A stretch of 64,000 nucleotides of DNA from Oryzisolibacter propanilivorax (GTDB lineage: Bacteria > Pseudomonadota > Gammaproteobacteria > Burkholderiales > Burkholderiaceae_C), in assembly GCF_900103645.1 (NCBI RefSeq), contig NZ_FNHP01000001.1, positions 1-64,000 of the forward strand. The letters are read 5' to 3'. The translations under genes were made by a program, and so were the position numbers. Below the pieces are notes generated by a model. It ran no database searches. It saw only the letters and a program-made list of their open reading frames with translations, and was not told where the DNA came from. The first letter of the stretch is position 1; each line of letters begins with the position of its first letter. Of this stretch, positions 1 to 10,653 are shown in pieces.

Positions 1-77
1 TCCCGAACAGGACCGTGAAACGACTTCGCGCCGATGATAGTGCGGATTCCCGTGTGAAAGTAGGTCATCGTCAGGCT
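1..77 (+). rRNA. 5S ribosomal RNA, 3' part only (cut by window edge)
   Basis: The first 77 bases match the 3' two thirds of a betaproteobacterial 5S rRNA: the CCCGAACAGGACCGTGAAAC block, the GCGCCGATGATAGTGCGG block and the closing TAGGTCATCGTCAGGC. The 5' part lies outside the window, so this is the end of a ribosomal RNA operon read on the plus strand. A strong hairpin follows 21 bases later. The 3' boundary is set by comparison with remembered family sequences and may be off by one or two bases. Confidence 0.93.
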
Positions 78-97
78 ACCCCCATTCCGCCAATACC

Positions 98-132
98 AAC
101 GCCCTCCCACTCCCAAAGAGTGGGAGGGCGTT
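98..132 (+). terminator. rRNA operon terminator hairpin
   Basis: A perfect 15-bp inverted repeat (arms 98-112 and 118-132, loop CCAAA) lies just after the 5S rRNA. There is no clean T tract. The position and stem strength make it the likely transcription end of the rRNA operon. Confidence 0.75.
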
Positions 133-197
133 CGGCGTTGGGGATTCCATAAGCCTGCTTTCAAGCGGCCCCTTTTATTAATCGCGATATTTCCTCC

Positions 198-953
198 ATG
201 CAGCTCCAGGATTTGTTGTTCACTCAAGGCTTTGGTACGCGGCGTGTCTGTGCCGGCCTAGTGCAGCGGGGATTCGTGGCGCTGCAGCAGCAGGGCGATG
301 GCGATGCCCCGGCACGATGGCTGATCTGTGACGACCCAGCTGCGGACGTGCAGGAAGATGGGTTGCGCTTCATGGTGCAGGGCCAGGCGTGGGAATACCA
401 CCGCCATGCCTACATTGCCATGCACAAGCCGGCCGGTGTGGAGTGTTCACAAAAACCGTCGGCCTATCCCAGCGTGTATTCGCTGTTGGCGGCGCCGCTG
501 CGCCAGCGCCCTGCCAAGGGCGCAGTGCAGGGCGTCCAGGCCATCGGACGCCTCGACCAGGACACGACCGGGTTGCTGCTGCTCAGCGACGACGGACAGT
601 TCATCCATCGCATGAGCTCTCCGAAGAAGCAGGTGCCCAAGGTGTACCGCGTGACCGCTAAGCACCCAGTGTCCGATGCACAGATCGAACGCCTCCTGGC
701 GGGCGTGGTGCTGGACGATGACCCGCGCCCCGTGCAGGCTGCCACATGCGAGCGCCGGCAAGACCATGTGATCGACCTCACGCTGACATCGGGCAAATAC
801 CACCAAGTCAAGCGCATGCTGGCGGCCGTCGGCAACCGGGTCGAGGCGCTGCACCGCTCGCGCATCGGTGGACTGCAGTTGCCACCGGACCTTGCGCCGG
901 GTGCATGGTGCTGGCTTTATCATGCGCAGCTGGAGTCGTTGAGGCAGGCCTGA
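198..953 (+). CDS. rsuA: 16S rRNA pseudouridine synthase, RsuA family
   Basis: A 251-aa protein of the RsuA/RluB/E/F family, which isomerises a specific uridine in rRNA to pseudouridine. The N-terminal part (about 1-65) resembles the small S4-like RNA-binding domain. The catalytic motif GRLDQDTTGLLLLSDDG starts near residue 117 and puts the catalytic Asp at 120. Length and the MHKPAGV segment fit RsuA (16S position 516) better than the longer RluB type, but the exact target is an inference. The ATG at 198 is the first good start, about 65 bases after the rRNA terminator. Confidence 0.8.
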   Translation: MQLQDLLFTQGFGTRRVCAGLVQRGFVALQQQGDGDAPARWLICDDPAADVQEDGLRFMVQGQAWEYHRHAYIAMHKPAGVECSQKPSAYPSVYSLLAAPLRQRPAKGAVQGVQAIGRLDQDTTGLLLLSDDGQFIHRMSSPKKQVPKVYRVTAKHPVSDAQIERLLAGVVLDDDPRPVQAATCERRQDHVIDLTLTSGKYHQVKRMLAAVGNRVEALHRSRIGGLQLPPDLAPGAWCWLYHAQLESLRQA

Positions 954-1147
954 GCATATGGCCTTGGTTGCACCACTGGATTTCTCTCGCTAGCAACTCA
1001 GGCATCGTCAACTGGCTGGCCCGCGCGCCCGTTGAGTCCAACCCGGAACAAGCGGCGGCATGCCGATGTTTTCCGCTTGTTGACGTTGCCGGGGCCAACT
1101 TGATCATTCCAGCAAAGGGCAGGCAGGTGCGAAACGCGAATTCATGG

Positions 1148-2128
1148 ATGCGGCGACTGGCCCTGTGCAGCTCGCTGGCCGCTTTTTTTCTGCCCTGCGC
1201 CGTGCGGGCGACGCAGGAGCCGCCGCCGCCGCTGTTCGTGCTCAATTCGCTGCAGGGTGACATCAGCGTCATCGACCCGGTCAGCTGGAAGGAGCGTGAG
1301 CGCATTCCCACCGGCAAGGAGCCGCACCATCTGTATCTGACGCCCGACGAGAAATCCATCGTCGTCGCCAATGCACTGGGCGACAGCCTGACCTTCATCG
1401 ACCCGCAGAGCGCCCAGGTGCAGCGCACGATCCGCGGCATCCTGGACCCCTACCACCTGCGCTTCTCCCCCGACATGAAGTGGCTGGTCATCGCCGCCAA
1501 CCGCCTGAACCATGTGGACTTCTACCGCTGGGACGGGACCGAATTGCGCCTAGCGCAGCGCGTGGCCACCGGCAAGACACCCAGCCACCTGTGGATCGAC
1601 GCCGCCAGCCGCACGGTCTACGCCACCATGCAGGACAGTGACGAACTGGTGGCCATCGACATGGCCACCCAGACCATCCGCGCGCGCGTGCCCACCGGGC
1701 CCATGCCGGCGGATGTCTATGGCAGCCCGGACGGTAAACACCTGTTCGTCGGCCTGACTGGCGGTGACAGTGTCGAAGTGTTCGACCTTGGCGGCACCCA
1801 GCCGCGCAGCGTCCAGCGCATCAAGACCGCCGATGGGGCCCATGCCTTCCGCGCCGCGGGAGATGGGCGGCACCTGTATGTCAGCAACCGTGTCGCCAAC
1901 ACCATTAGCAAGATCGACATGCAGGCGCTGCGCGTGGTGGACAGCTATCCCGCTCCTGGCGGTCCCGACTGCATGGATGCGTCATCCGACGGGCGGTTGC
2001 TGTACGTGAGTGCACGCTGGGCGCGCAAGCTGCTGGTCATCGACACCGAGCAACGCAAGGTGGTGAAGACCGTGCCGGTCGGCAAATCCCCGCATGGTGT
2101 CTGGACGCTGCGCCATGCACAGCGGTGA
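1148..2128 (+). CDS. Exported YVTN-family beta-propeller protein
   Basis: A 326-aa protein with a signal peptide (MRRLALCSSLAAFFLPCAVRA) followed by repeated blades of the YVTN/cytochrome-d1-like propeller type. Phrases such as INTISK, IDTEQRKVVKTVPVGKSP and SPDGKHLFVG recur about every 40 residues. It is probably periplasmic; the ligand is unknown. The frame stays open far upstream (to 746), but the ATG at 1148 gives a clean signal peptide. Its 3' end overlaps the start of the deacetylase gene, so the two are probably co-translated. Confidence 0.72.
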   Translation: MRRLALCSSLAAFFLPCAVRATQEPPPPLFVLNSLQGDISVIDPVSWKERERIPTGKEPHHLYLTPDEKSIVVANALGDSLTFIDPQSAQVQRTIRGILDPYHLRFSPDMKWLVIAANRLNHVDFYRWDGTELRLAQRVATGKTPSHLWIDAASRTVYATMQDSDELVAIDMATQTIRARVPTGPMPADVYGSPDGKHLFVGLTGGDSVEVFDLGGTQPRSVQRIKTADGAHAFRAAGDGRHLYVSNRVANTISKIDMQALRVVDSYPAPGGPDCMDASSDGRLLYVSARWARKLLVIDTEQRKVVKTVPVGKSPHGVWTLRHAQR

Positions 2129-2948
2129 AGAGCGGGCCCGTGGTGTCGTTGCACAGCGGCTGATTGCTGCGTTATTGATAGCTGGATGCCCTTTGTTTTC
2201 AATGGCTGAAGGCCAAAGTGACTGCAAAGGGACGGTTTACCTGACCTTCGACACCGGCCACATGGGCGTGGCGCCGCTGGTGGCCGAGGTGCTGGCACGT
2301 CAGCGGGTGCGCGTGACCTTTTTCGCCGCCGACGAGCGCACCCAGGACGGCGGCAGCAGCCTGGACCCGCACTGGGCATCCTGGTGGAGAGCGCGTGCGG
2401 CGGAAGGGCACGAGTTCGCCTCGCACACCCTGCACCACACCTACTGGCGTGCCGACGCCGCGGGCGCCGATGGGAAGCCGCTGTTCCGTGTCCAGCCTTC
2501 GGCCGGCCCGCGAGCCGGCAACCGCTACACGCTGACCGAGGCAGAGTATTGCCAGGAAATCGATGCCGCCGCCGAGCGCCTGCGCACCGTCACCGGCCGC
2601 GCGCCTATGCCGTTGTTCCGCGCGCCGGGCGGCAAGACCTCGCCGGCCCTGCTGGCGGCAGCGCAGCGCTGTGGCTACACGCATGTCGGCTGGTCGCCCG
2701 CCGGGTTCCTGGGTGACGAGCTGCCCAGCGAGCGGTTCAGCAACCAGGCGCTGCTCAAGCGCGCGCTACGCGACGTGCGCAGCGGCGACATCCTGCTGGC
2801 GCACCTGGGCATCTGGTCGCGCAAGGACGCCTGGGCGCCCGCGGTGCTGGAGCCACTCATTCAGGGCCTGAAGGCGCGCGGGCTGTGCTTTCGCACGCTG
2901 GCAGAGCATCCGGTCTATGGCGCCACGCGCCGCGGCGGCCCGCCATGA
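2115..2948 (+). CDS. Polysaccharide deacetylase family protein (NodB fold)
   Basis: This protein of about 277 aa has the NodB motifs: TFDTGH (metal Asp), the SHTLHH pair of His, and RAPGGKT. These enzymes remove N- or O-acetyl groups from extracytoplasmic sugars. The N-terminus has a hydrophobic export segment (IAALLIAGCPLFSMAEG). Part of that segment is encoded by a copy of the dispersed repeat described at 2167. The ATG at 2115 lies inside the end of the propeller gene; an ATG at 2094 is the alternative. The gene overlaps the next one by ATGA. Confidence 0.75.
   Translation: MHSGEERARGVVAQRLIAALLIAGCPLFSMAEGQSDCKGTVYLTFDTGHMGVAPLVAEVLARQRVRVTFFAADERTQDGGSSLDPHWASWWRARAAEGHEFASHTLHHTYWRADAAGADGKPLFRVQPSAGPRAGNRYTLTEAEYCQEIDAAAERLRTVTGRAPMPLFRAPGGKTSPALLAAAQRCGYTHVGWSPAGFLGDELPSERFSNQALLKRALRDVRSGDILLAHLGIWSRKDAWAPAVLEPLIQGLKARGLCFRTLAEHPVYGATRRGGPP
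2167..2207 (-). repeat. Dispersed repeat copy A, inside a coding sequence
   Basis: Read on the minus strand this matches the other three copies (10482, 16121, 45406): an AGCC start, a short A/T-rich spacer, then GGG..., CAGCTATCAA and ATA at the end. This copy lies within the signal-peptide region of the deacetylase gene and is translated. Confidence 0.6.
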
Positions 2949-3931
2949 CGCAGTGGCTGGCCTGGCTCGCGGCCACATTCGATGCCGCGCAGCAGTGGCT
3001 GTTCGAAGGACTGGTCCAGCCGCTGCTATTCCATCTGGGCATGGCCAGCGTGCTGGAAGATGCCTATGCAGCCACCGGCTGGTTGCTGGTCGGTCTGGTG
3101 CAACTGGCGGTGATGGTCGCCGTGATCGCGCCGCTGGAGCGCTGGCGCCCGGTCGAGCCGGTGCACGACCGCGCCGCGGTACGCACCGACGTGCTCTACA
3201 CCTTGGTGCACCGGCTGGGCCTGTTCCGGCTGGCACTGTTCTTCACCGTCGATCCGCTGTGGGACGCGGCGTTCGGCGCCCTTCGGGTGCACGGCTGGCA
3301 CGGCATGCAGCTGGATGCGCTGTGGCCGGGCGTGACCGACCGGCCGCTCGCCAGCCTGCTGCTGTATCTGCTGGCATTCGACCTGCTGGACTACTGCCTG
3401 CACCGCGCCCAGCACCGCTTCGACTGGTGGTGGCGGCTGCATTCCCTGCACCACTCGCAGCGCCAGATGACGCTGTGGAGCGACAACCGCAACCACCTGC
3501 TGGACGACCTGCTGCGCGATGCCATCGTGGTGCTGGCGGCGCAGTGCATCGGCGTTGCGCCCGGGCAATTCGTGGCCATCGTCGCCATTACCCAGCTCAG
3601 CGAATCGCTGCAGCATGCCAACCTGCGCGCCGGCTTCGGCCGCCTGGGCGGGCGCCTGTGGGTCAGTCCGCGTTTCCATCGGCGCCACCATGCCATCGAA
3701 CCCGTCGCGGCTGCCGTCAGCGGCGCGCCCGTGCCCTACAGCTGCAACTATGGCGTGTTGCTGCCGTGGTGGGACATGCTGCTGGGCACGGCCGACTTCA
3801 GCGGCGGCGAGGGGCCGACCGGCGTGCTCGACCAGGTGGTGCCCGGGCGTAATGGGCGGTTGCGCGACTATGGGCGGGGCTTCTGGCAACAGCAGTGGCG
3901 CGGCCTGCTGCGCTTGGCCGGTCGGGCCTGA
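2945..3931 (+). CDS. Sterol desaturase / fatty acid hydroxylase family membrane protein
   Basis: A 328-aa membrane protein with the eight-His di-iron signature of the sterol desaturase/fatty acid hydroxylase superfamily: HRAQH, HSLHHS and RRHH. At least four hydrophobic segments surround these motifs. Members hydroxylate or desaturate lipid C-H bonds with O2. The substrate cannot be read from sequence. It is tempting to link it to the steroid genes, but it lies about 9 kb away, behind housekeeping genes, and has none of the catabolic operators. The start overlaps the deacetylase stop (ATGA). Confidence 0.78.
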   Translation: MTQWLAWLAATFDAAQQWLFEGLVQPLLFHLGMASVLEDAYAATGWLLVGLVQLAVMVAVIAPLERWRPVEPVHDRAAVRTDVLYTLVHRLGLFRLALFFTVDPLWDAAFGALRVHGWHGMQLDALWPGVTDRPLASLLLYLLAFDLLDYCLHRAQHRFDWWWRLHSLHHSQRQMTLWSDNRNHLLDDLLRDAIVVLAAQCIGVAPGQFVAIVAITQLSESLQHANLRAGFGRLGGRLWVSPRFHRRHHAIEPVAAAVSGAPVPYSCNYGVLLPWWDMLLGTADFSGGEGPTGVLDQVVPGRNGRLRDYGRGFWQQQWRGLLRLAGRA

Positions 3932-3979
3932 GTGCAGGGGCAGGGCGACCCGCCCGGCCTTCCCTTATGCTTGCGCGCC

Positions 3980-4831
3980 ATGGGTCTGCTGGTCGATTCC
4001 TTCTGGCGCGCCGCGGCGTATTGCCTGGTGCCGCGCGTCATCGCGCTGTCGCTGCTGCCGCTGGCGCTGATCGCCGTGGTAGCAGGCGTCGGCGGCTGGC
4101 TGTTGTGGGCCGATGCCGTGGCCTGGACGCAGTCGGCGCTGGAGCACGCGCATTGGTTGGCTACGCTGTGGGGCTGGCTCGGCCACCTCGGTCTGGGCGA
4201 TCCGTCCGGTGCGTTGGCGCCATGGCTGGTGGTGCTGGCGGCGCTGCCGGTGATCGTCATCGTCTGCGTACTGGCCGTGGCTGCGCTGGTGACGCCGGCG
4301 CTGGTGCGCCTGGTGGCGGCGCGCCGCTTTGCACAACTTGAGCGTCGGCACGGCGCCTCGCTGGCGGCCAGCATCGCCTGGGCCGCAGGCAGTACCCTGG
4401 CGGCACTGGCGGCGATGCTGGTGTCCATGCCGCTGTGGCTGATACCGCCGCTGGTCCTGGTGCTGCCGCCGCTGATCTGGGGCTGGCTGAACTATCGCGT
4501 CATGGCCTTCGACGCCCTGTCCGAGCACGCCAGCAAGCCCGAGCGCATGGCCATCTTCCAGCGCCACCAGTGGCAACTGCTCGTCATCGGCGTGCTGTGC
4601 GGCTTCTTGGGTGCCGCACCGGGGGTGGTGTGGCTGTCCGGCGTGGTGTTCGCCGCAGCCTTTTTCATCCTGGTGCCGCTGGCCATCTGGATCTACACCT
4701 TGGTTTTCGTGTTTTCCTCACTGTGGTTCACCCATTTCTGCCTGGCGGCGCTGGAGCAGCTGCGCCAGTCCCCAGACACCCTGTCCGGCGTCGGCAGTCC
4801 GCCGGCTTCTTCCAACCTTCCTGCACCATGA
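3980..4831 (+). CDS. EI24-domain integral membrane protein
   Basis: This 283-aa protein has at least six hydrophobic segments and the layout of the EI24 (CysZ-like) family: an N-terminal SFWRAAAYCL amphipathic start, then paired membrane hairpins. CysZ proteins import sulfate, but most betaproteobacterial EI24 proteins of this type are uncharacterised, so no substrate is assigned. The start at 3980 gives a normal N-terminus. The stop overlaps the next ATG (ATGA), suggesting coupling with the molybdopterin-domain gene. Confidence 0.68.
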   Translation: MGLLVDSFWRAAAYCLVPRVIALSLLPLALIAVVAGVGGWLLWADAVAWTQSALEHAHWLATLWGWLGHLGLGDPSGALAPWLVVLAALPVIVIVCVLAVAALVTPALVRLVAARRFAQLERRHGASLAASIAWAAGSTLAALAAMLVSMPLWLIPPLVLVLPPLIWGWLNYRVMAFDALSEHASKPERMAIFQRHQWQLLVIGVLCGFLGAAPGVVWLSGVVFAAAFFILVPLAIWIYTLVFVFSSLWFTHFCLAALEQLRQSPDTLSGVGSPPASSNLPAP

Positions 4832-5649
4832 TCCCTGCCTTTGGCCTCATCATCGTCGGCGACGAAATCCTCTCCGGCAAGCGCGCCGACAAGCACCTGC
4901 CCAAGGTCATCGAGCTGCTGGGCGAGCGCGGCTTGGCGCTGTCGCACGCCGACTATGTGGGCGATGACCGCAGCCGCCTCACGGCCACGCTGCAACGCGC
5001 CTTTGCCAGTCCCGACGTGACTTTCTGCTGCGGCGGCATCGGCGCCACGCCCGATGACCACACGCGCCAGAGCGCCGCGGCGGCGCTCGGCCGCGCGCTG
5101 CGCCCGCACGAGCACGCGCAGACGCTGATCCGCGAGCGCATGCAGGACATGGCACGCGAGCAGGGCGAAGCCTTCGCGCCCGAGCGCGCCGACAACCTGC
5201 AGCGCCTGCAGATGGGCATGCTGCCCGAGGGCGCGCGCATCATCCCCAACCCCTACAACAAGATTCCCGGCTTCTCGTGCGATGGCGTGGGCGGTGGCGT
5301 GGTGCACTTCGTGCCGGGGTTTCCGGTGATGGCTTGGCCGATGATCGAGTGGGTGCTGGACCACACCTGTCGCCAGTGGTTCGACCGCACGCCGCAGCTG
5401 GAGCATTCTGTGGTGCTGTTCGGCGCCATGGAGTCGGCACTGACGCCGCTGATGGAGCGCATCGAGGCCGCGCACCCTGGCATCAAGGTGTTCAGCCTGC
5501 CCAGCGTCGACCATCCGGTGCACGGCCGGCACATCGAACTGGGCGTCAAGGGGCCGGCGCCGCTGGTGCCCGCGGCCTGGCAGGCGCTGCAATCCGAACT
5601 GCACCAATCTAGTGCATCACTCGGCCCCGAATTGGTGCGCAAGCGCTGA
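4828..5649 (+). CDS. Molybdopterin-binding (CinA/MoaB-like) domain protein
   Basis: This 273-aa protein opens with FGLIIVGDEILSGKRADKH and has CCGGIGATPDDHTRQS, the two halves of the MoCF-biosynthesis (MoaB/CinA N-terminal) nucleotide/pterin-binding fold. It lacks the CinA deamidase domain. The exact role is unknown; related proteins are annotated as competence/damage-inducible-like. Its last 50 bases contain an NtrC-type box that serves the downstream glnA promoter. Confidence 0.7.
   Translation: MIPAFGLIIVGDEILSGKRADKHLPKVIELLGERGLALSHADYVGDDRSRLTATLQRAFASPDVTFCCGGIGATPDDHTRQSAAAALGRALRPHEHAQTLIRERMQDMAREQGEAFAPERADNLQRLQMGMLPEGARIIPNPYNKIPGFSCDGVGGGVVHFVPGFPVMAWPMIEWVLDHTCRQWFDRTPQLEHSVVLFGAMESALTPLMERIEAAHPGIKVFSLPSVDHPVHGRHIELGVKGPAPLVPAAWQALQSELHQSSASLGPELVRKR
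5600..5616 (+). promoter_or_regulatory. NtrC-type enhancer box upstream of glnA
   Basis: TGCACC-N5-AGTGCA matches the NtrC consensus TGCACC-N5-GGTGCA with one mismatch. It lies about 110 bp upstream of the sigma-54 promoter, inside the 3' end of the preceding gene. A weaker second site (GGCCCC-N5-GGTGCG, 5623-5639) follows; paired boxes are usual for NtrC enhancers. Confidence 0.72.
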
Positions 5650-5713
5650 TTGCCGGGCACAGCGTTGGCCGACCCCGTGGGGCTGCGCCGCCGTGCCGGC
5701 CCTCGCCCGTGCT

Positions 5714-5729
5714 GGCACGCAAAATGCTG
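5714..5729 (+). promoter_or_regulatory. Sigma-54 promoter of glnA
   Basis: TGGCACGCAAAATGCT fits the sigma-54 consensus TGGCACG-N4-TTGCW. The invariant GG (5715-5716) and GC (5727-5728) are separated by exactly 10 bases. Transcription should start near 5740, 36 bases before the glnA ATG. With the NtrC boxes upstream and ntrBC downstream, this is a standard nitrogen-controlled glnA promoter. Confidence 0.85.
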
Positions 5730-5775
5730 AGATCCTTGTATTCCTATCGATGAGCCGCTCAACCTGGAGAACCTG

Positions 5776-7191
5776 ATGGCCAAGACCGTTGCTGACGTGA
5801 TGAACATGGTGGAGGAGAACGAAGTCAAGTTCGTCGACCTGCGCTTCACCGACACTCGTGGCAAGGAGCAACACGTCACCGTGCCGGTGTCGCACTTCGA
5901 CGAGGACAAGTTCAGCCACGGCCACGCCTTCGACGGCTCGTCCATGGCTGGCTGGAAGGGCATCGAGGCCTCGGACATGCAGCTCATGCCTGATCCGACC
6001 ACCGCCAACATCGACCCGTTCTTCGAAGAAACCACGCTGATCCTGCAGTGCGACGTGGTCGAGCCCGGCGACGGCAAGGCCTACGACCGCGACCCGCGCT
6101 CCATCGCCAAGCGCGCTGAGGCCTACCTCAAGGCCTCGGGCCTGGGCGACACCGCCTACTTCGGCCCGGAGCCCGAGTTTTTCATCTTCGACGGCGTGCG
6201 CTGGAGCAACGAGCCCGGCAAGGTGTTCTTCGAGATCGACGAATACGAGGCGCCGTGGAACAGCGGCGCCAGGCTGGAGGGCGGCAACCGTGGCCACCGT
6301 CCGACCACCAAGGGTGGCTACTTCCCCGTGCCGCCGGTGGACAGCACGCACGACATGCGTGCCGAGATGGTGCTGCTGCTGGAGCAGCTGGGCATCCCGG
6401 TCGAGGTGTTCCACCACGAGGTGGGCGGCGCCGGCCAGAACGAGATCGGCACGCGCTTTTCCACGCTGGTCGAGCGCGCCGACTGGACGCAGACCATGAA
6501 GTACGTCATCTGGAACGTGGCCAACGCCTACGGCAAGACGGCGACCTTCATGCCCAAGCCCTACGCCGGTGACAACGGCTCGGGCATGCACGTGCACCAG
6601 TCGATCTGGAAGGACGGCAAGAACCTGTTCGCCGGCGACGGCTACGCCGGTCTGTCGGATTTCGCGCTGTACTACATCGGCGGCATCATCCAGCACGCGC
6701 GCGCGCTCAACGCCATCACCAACCCCGGCACCAACAGCTACAAGCGCCTGGTGCCCGGCTTCGAGGCGCCGGTCAAGCTGGCCTACAGCTCGCGCAACCG
6801 TTCAGCGTCCATCCGCATTCCCTACGTCGCCAACCCCAAGGGCCGACGCATCGAGGCGCGCTTCCCCGATCCGCTGATGAACCCCTACCTGGGTTTCGCC
6901 GCGCTGATGATGGCCGGCCTGGACGGCGTGGAAAACAAGATCCACCCCGGCGAGGCCGCCACCAAGGACCTGTACCACCTGCCGCCTGAAGAAGACAAGC
7001 TGGTGCCCACCGTCTGCCACAGCCTGGACCAGGCGCTGGAGGCGCTGGACCAGGACCGCGGCTTCCTGACCAAGGGCGGGGTGTTCTCGGACAACATGCT
7101 GGATGCCTACATCGAGCTGAAGATGGGCGAGGTGCAGCGCTTCCGCATGGCGCCGCACCCGGTCGAGTACGACATGTACTACTCGCTGTAA
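5776..7191 (+). CDS. glnA: Glutamine synthetase type I
   Basis: A 471-aa type I glutamine synthetase that makes glutamine from glutamate, ammonia and ATP in the cytoplasm. Diagnostic stretches are present: the beta-Grasp start ([17 protein letters not shown]), the metal-site region [19 protein letters not shown], and the adenylylation segment [10 protein letters not shown] with Tyr400 as the modified residue. Length matches the family. Regulation is read from the sigma-54 promoter at 5714 and the NtrC boxes upstream; ntrB and ntrC lie 0.7-1.8 kb downstream, separated by one small exported protein gene. Confidence 0.97.
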   Translation: MAKTVADVMNMVEENEVKFVDLRFTDTRGKEQHVTVPVSHFDEDKFSHGHAFDGSSMAGWKGIEASDMQLMPDPTTANIDPFFEETTLILQCDVVEPGDGKAYDRDPRSIAKRAEAYLKASGLGDTAYFGPEPEFFIFDGVRWSNEPGKVFFEIDEYEAPWNSGARLEGGNRGHRPTTKGGYFPVPPVDSTHDMRAEMVLLLEQLGIPVEVFHHEVGGAGQNEIGTRFSTLVERADWTQTMKYVIWNVANAYGKTATFMPKPYAGDNGSGMHVHQSIWKDGKNLFAGDGYAGLSDFALYYIGGIIQHARALNAITNPGTNSYKRLVPGFEAPVKLAYSSRNRSASIRIPYVANPKGRRIEARFPDPLMNPYLGFAALMMAGLDGVENKIHPGEAATKDLYHLPPEEDKLVPTVCHSLDQALEALDQDRGFLTKGGVFSDNMLDAYIELKMGEVQRFRMAPHPVEYDMYYSL

Positions 7192-7283
7192 GCCGGGTTT
7201 TGCCCCGGCGGACGATTCAGGGATACTTGCCGGCTCACGGCGCGCCGCCCGGTCGGCGGCGCCGCCCGCAAGGATCCATGCCC

Positions 7284-7784
7284 ATGAAACACACCCTGAT
7301 CGTCCTGGCCGCGGCACTGGCGGCCGCGCTGCCGGTGGGCGCGCAGGACCGCATCTACCGCTGCGGCAACGAATACACCAACCAGGTCAGCCAAGCCAAA
7401 GAGCGCGGCTGCCGCCTGGTCGAGGGCGGCAACGTCACCGTGCTGCAGGCCACGCCGCGCCGCGCTGCGCCTGCGGCCACGCCATCGGCGCCCGCGGCGG
7501 CGGCCAGTGCCTCGCCCGCCGGCGCGCCGCGCGTGGCCACCGCGGACCAGCGCGCGCGCGACGCCGACGCCCGTGCCATCCTAGAAGATGAACTGCGCAA
7601 GGCCGAGTCACGTTTGGCCGAGCTGCGCCGCGAATACAACGACGGTGCGCCGCAGCGCACCGCGCTGGAGCTGCGCAACCCCCAGGGCTACTTGGAGCGC
7701 ACCGCCGAGCTGAAAGCCGGCGTGGCCCGGGCCGAGGCCGACGTGGCTGGCATCCGCCGCGAGCTGGGCCGGCTGAACCGCTGA
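7284..7784 (+). CDS. Small exported protein with Ala/Pro linker and coiled coil
   Basis: This roughly 166-aa protein has a signal peptide (MKHTLIVLAAALAAALPVGAQ), a short Cys-containing segment (DRIYRCGNEYTNQ) reminiscent of DUF4124-type N-termini, an Ala/Pro-rich linker and a C-terminal charged coiled coil. It is probably periplasmic. Genes of this kind often sit between glnA and ntrB in Comamonadaceae, but I know no function. The AAGGA at 7270 is best spaced for ATG 7284; ATG 7278 is possible. Confidence 0.6.
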   Translation: MKHTLIVLAAALAAALPVGAQDRIYRCGNEYTNQVSQAKERGCRLVEGGNVTVLQATPRRAAPAATPSAPAAAASASPAGAPRVATADQRARDADARAILEDELRKAESRLAELRREYNDGAPQRTALELRNPQGYLERTAELKAGVARAEADVAGIRRELGRLNR

Positions 7785-7867
7785 AGCCGTCGTCCGGTGC
7801 CAGCCCAGTGGCGGTTTCTCTCGCGCATCCGCGCCCGCTGTACGCAAGGACCCCCATCGCCGCTTCC

Positions 7868-8941
7868 ATGATCCCTGTTGACCCAGTATCGCCTGACTGG
7901 CAGGCGCTGGACTGGATCGGCACGCCCGTCGCCGTGCTCGACCGCCAGGGCGCGGTGCTGTTTGCCAACTGTGCGCTGGAAAACCTGCTGGGTCTGTCGC
8001 GGCGCATGCTGGCGGGAATGCCGCTAGCGCGGCTGCTGGCCGATGCCGGGCCGCTGGCACGGGCGCTGGCCGATGTCGGCACGCTGGACGATGCCGAAGT
8101 GCGGTTCTCCGCGCAGCTGATCGGCGCGCACCAGGCACCGGTGGAGGTGCAGGCCTGCCTGCGCGCGGCGGGGCCCGTGCGGCCGACGCTGGTGCTGGAG
8201 CTGGCGCTGCCCGGAGCGCACATGCGCCAGGAGCGCGAGGAGCGCCTGCGCGAGCAGGGCGAGGCATACCGGGAACTGGTGCGCAACCTGGCGCACGAGA
8301 TCCGCAACCCGCTGGGCGGCATCCGCGGCGCGGCGCAGCTGCTGCAGCTGGAGCTGCCGGGCCCGGAGCTGGCCGACTACACCTGGCTGATCATCGCCGA
8401 GGCCGATCGCCTGCGCGCCCTGCTGGACCGGCTACTGGAGCCGCACCGCGCCGGCGGCCAGCCCGGCCAGGTGAACATCCATGAAATCTGCGAGCACGTC
8501 CGCACGCTGGTGCAGGCCGAGCACCCTCAGGGGCTGGCGCTGCGGCGCGACTATGACGCCTCGATCCCTGAGCTGCACGGCGACCGCGCGGCACTGGTAC
8601 AGGCGCTGCTGAACATGCTGCGCAACGCCTGCCAGGCGCTGGCCGAACGCATCGCGGCGGGTGATGCCGAGATCGTGCTGCGCACGCGCGTGGCGCACCA
8701 GGTGGTGCTGGGCCACCGCCAGCACCGGCTGGCGCTGGTGCTGGACGTGATCGACAACGGACCGGGCGTGCCCGAGACGCTGCGCGAGCGCATTTTCCTG
8801 CCGCTGGTCACCGGCCGCGCCGACGGCACCGGGCTGGGGTTGACGCTGGCGCAGGCCATCGCCCAGCGCCATGGCGGCCTGGTCGAATGCGACAGCCGGC
8901 CCGGGCACACGCGCTTTTCGCTGGTGCTGCCGCTGGCCTGA
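7868..8941 (+). CDS. ntrB: Nitrogen regulation sensor kinase NtrB
   Basis: This 357-aa soluble histidine kinase has an N-terminal PAS-like domain, the H-box NLAHEIRNPLGG (phospho-acceptor His about 143), the N-box NMLRNACQA, the G1 box DNGPGVP and the G2 box GTGLGLTLA. NtrB phosphorylates or dephosphorylates NtrC according to nitrogen status relayed by PII. The ATG at 7868 gives a normal NtrB N-terminus; a GTG at 7808 would add 20 residues. It lies 20 bases before ntrC. Confidence 0.92.
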   Translation: MIPVDPVSPDWQALDWIGTPVAVLDRQGAVLFANCALENLLGLSRRMLAGMPLARLLADAGPLARALADVGTLDDAEVRFSAQLIGAHQAPVEVQACLRAAGPVRPTLVLELALPGAHMRQEREERLREQGEAYRELVRNLAHEIRNPLGGIRGAAQLLQLELPGPELADYTWLIIAEADRLRALLDRLLEPHRAGGQPGQVNIHEICEHVRTLVQAEHPQGLALRRDYDASIPELHGDRAALVQALLNMLRNACQALAERIAAGDAEIVLRTRVAHQVVLGHRQHRLALVLDVIDNGPGVPETLRERIFLPLVTGRADGTGLGLTLAQAIAQRHGGLVECDSRPGHTRFSLVLPLA

Positions 8942-8961
8942 TCCTTGCAAGCGTGTCGACC

Positions 8962-10470
<1,509 letters not shown>

Positions 10471-10481
10471 AAAACGGCCCG

Positions 10482-10525
10482 AGCCCTTTGTTTACAAGGG
10501 CCTGCAGCTATCAACAAGATAGTGA
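10482..10525 (+). repeat. Dispersed repeat copy B
   Basis: Starts AGCCCTTTGTTTACAAGGGC and continues CTGCAGCTATCAACAAGATAGTGA. The same element recurs at 2167 (inverted), 16121 and 45406. It lies directly behind ntrC, in the 183-base gap before the next gene. Confidence 0.75.
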
Positions 10526-10653
10526 TGACGTGAAGGGAGAATGGACATGCCGCCCGGCGGCGCGTCCTACACATTTGCGCTCGCGCTGCTGACCCGGCGG
10601 GCACAGCCCGACTTGAAGAATGGCCGCATTGTTCAACCAACCGGAGAATCTTC

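Noticed and set aside
746-1147. N-terminal extension of the beta-propeller gene overlapping rsuA
   Set aside because: The extension is antigenic noise in another frame of rsuA; the signal peptide starts at 1148.
2945-3931. Sterol-desaturase-like gene as part of the steroid pathway
   Set aside because: It lies in an unrelated overlapping gene run before glnA without the operator; the family name alone does not indicate steroid substrates.
7192-7209. Small hairpin after glnA as a terminator
   Set aside because: Six base pairs with the T run in the loop, not after the stem; not convincing.
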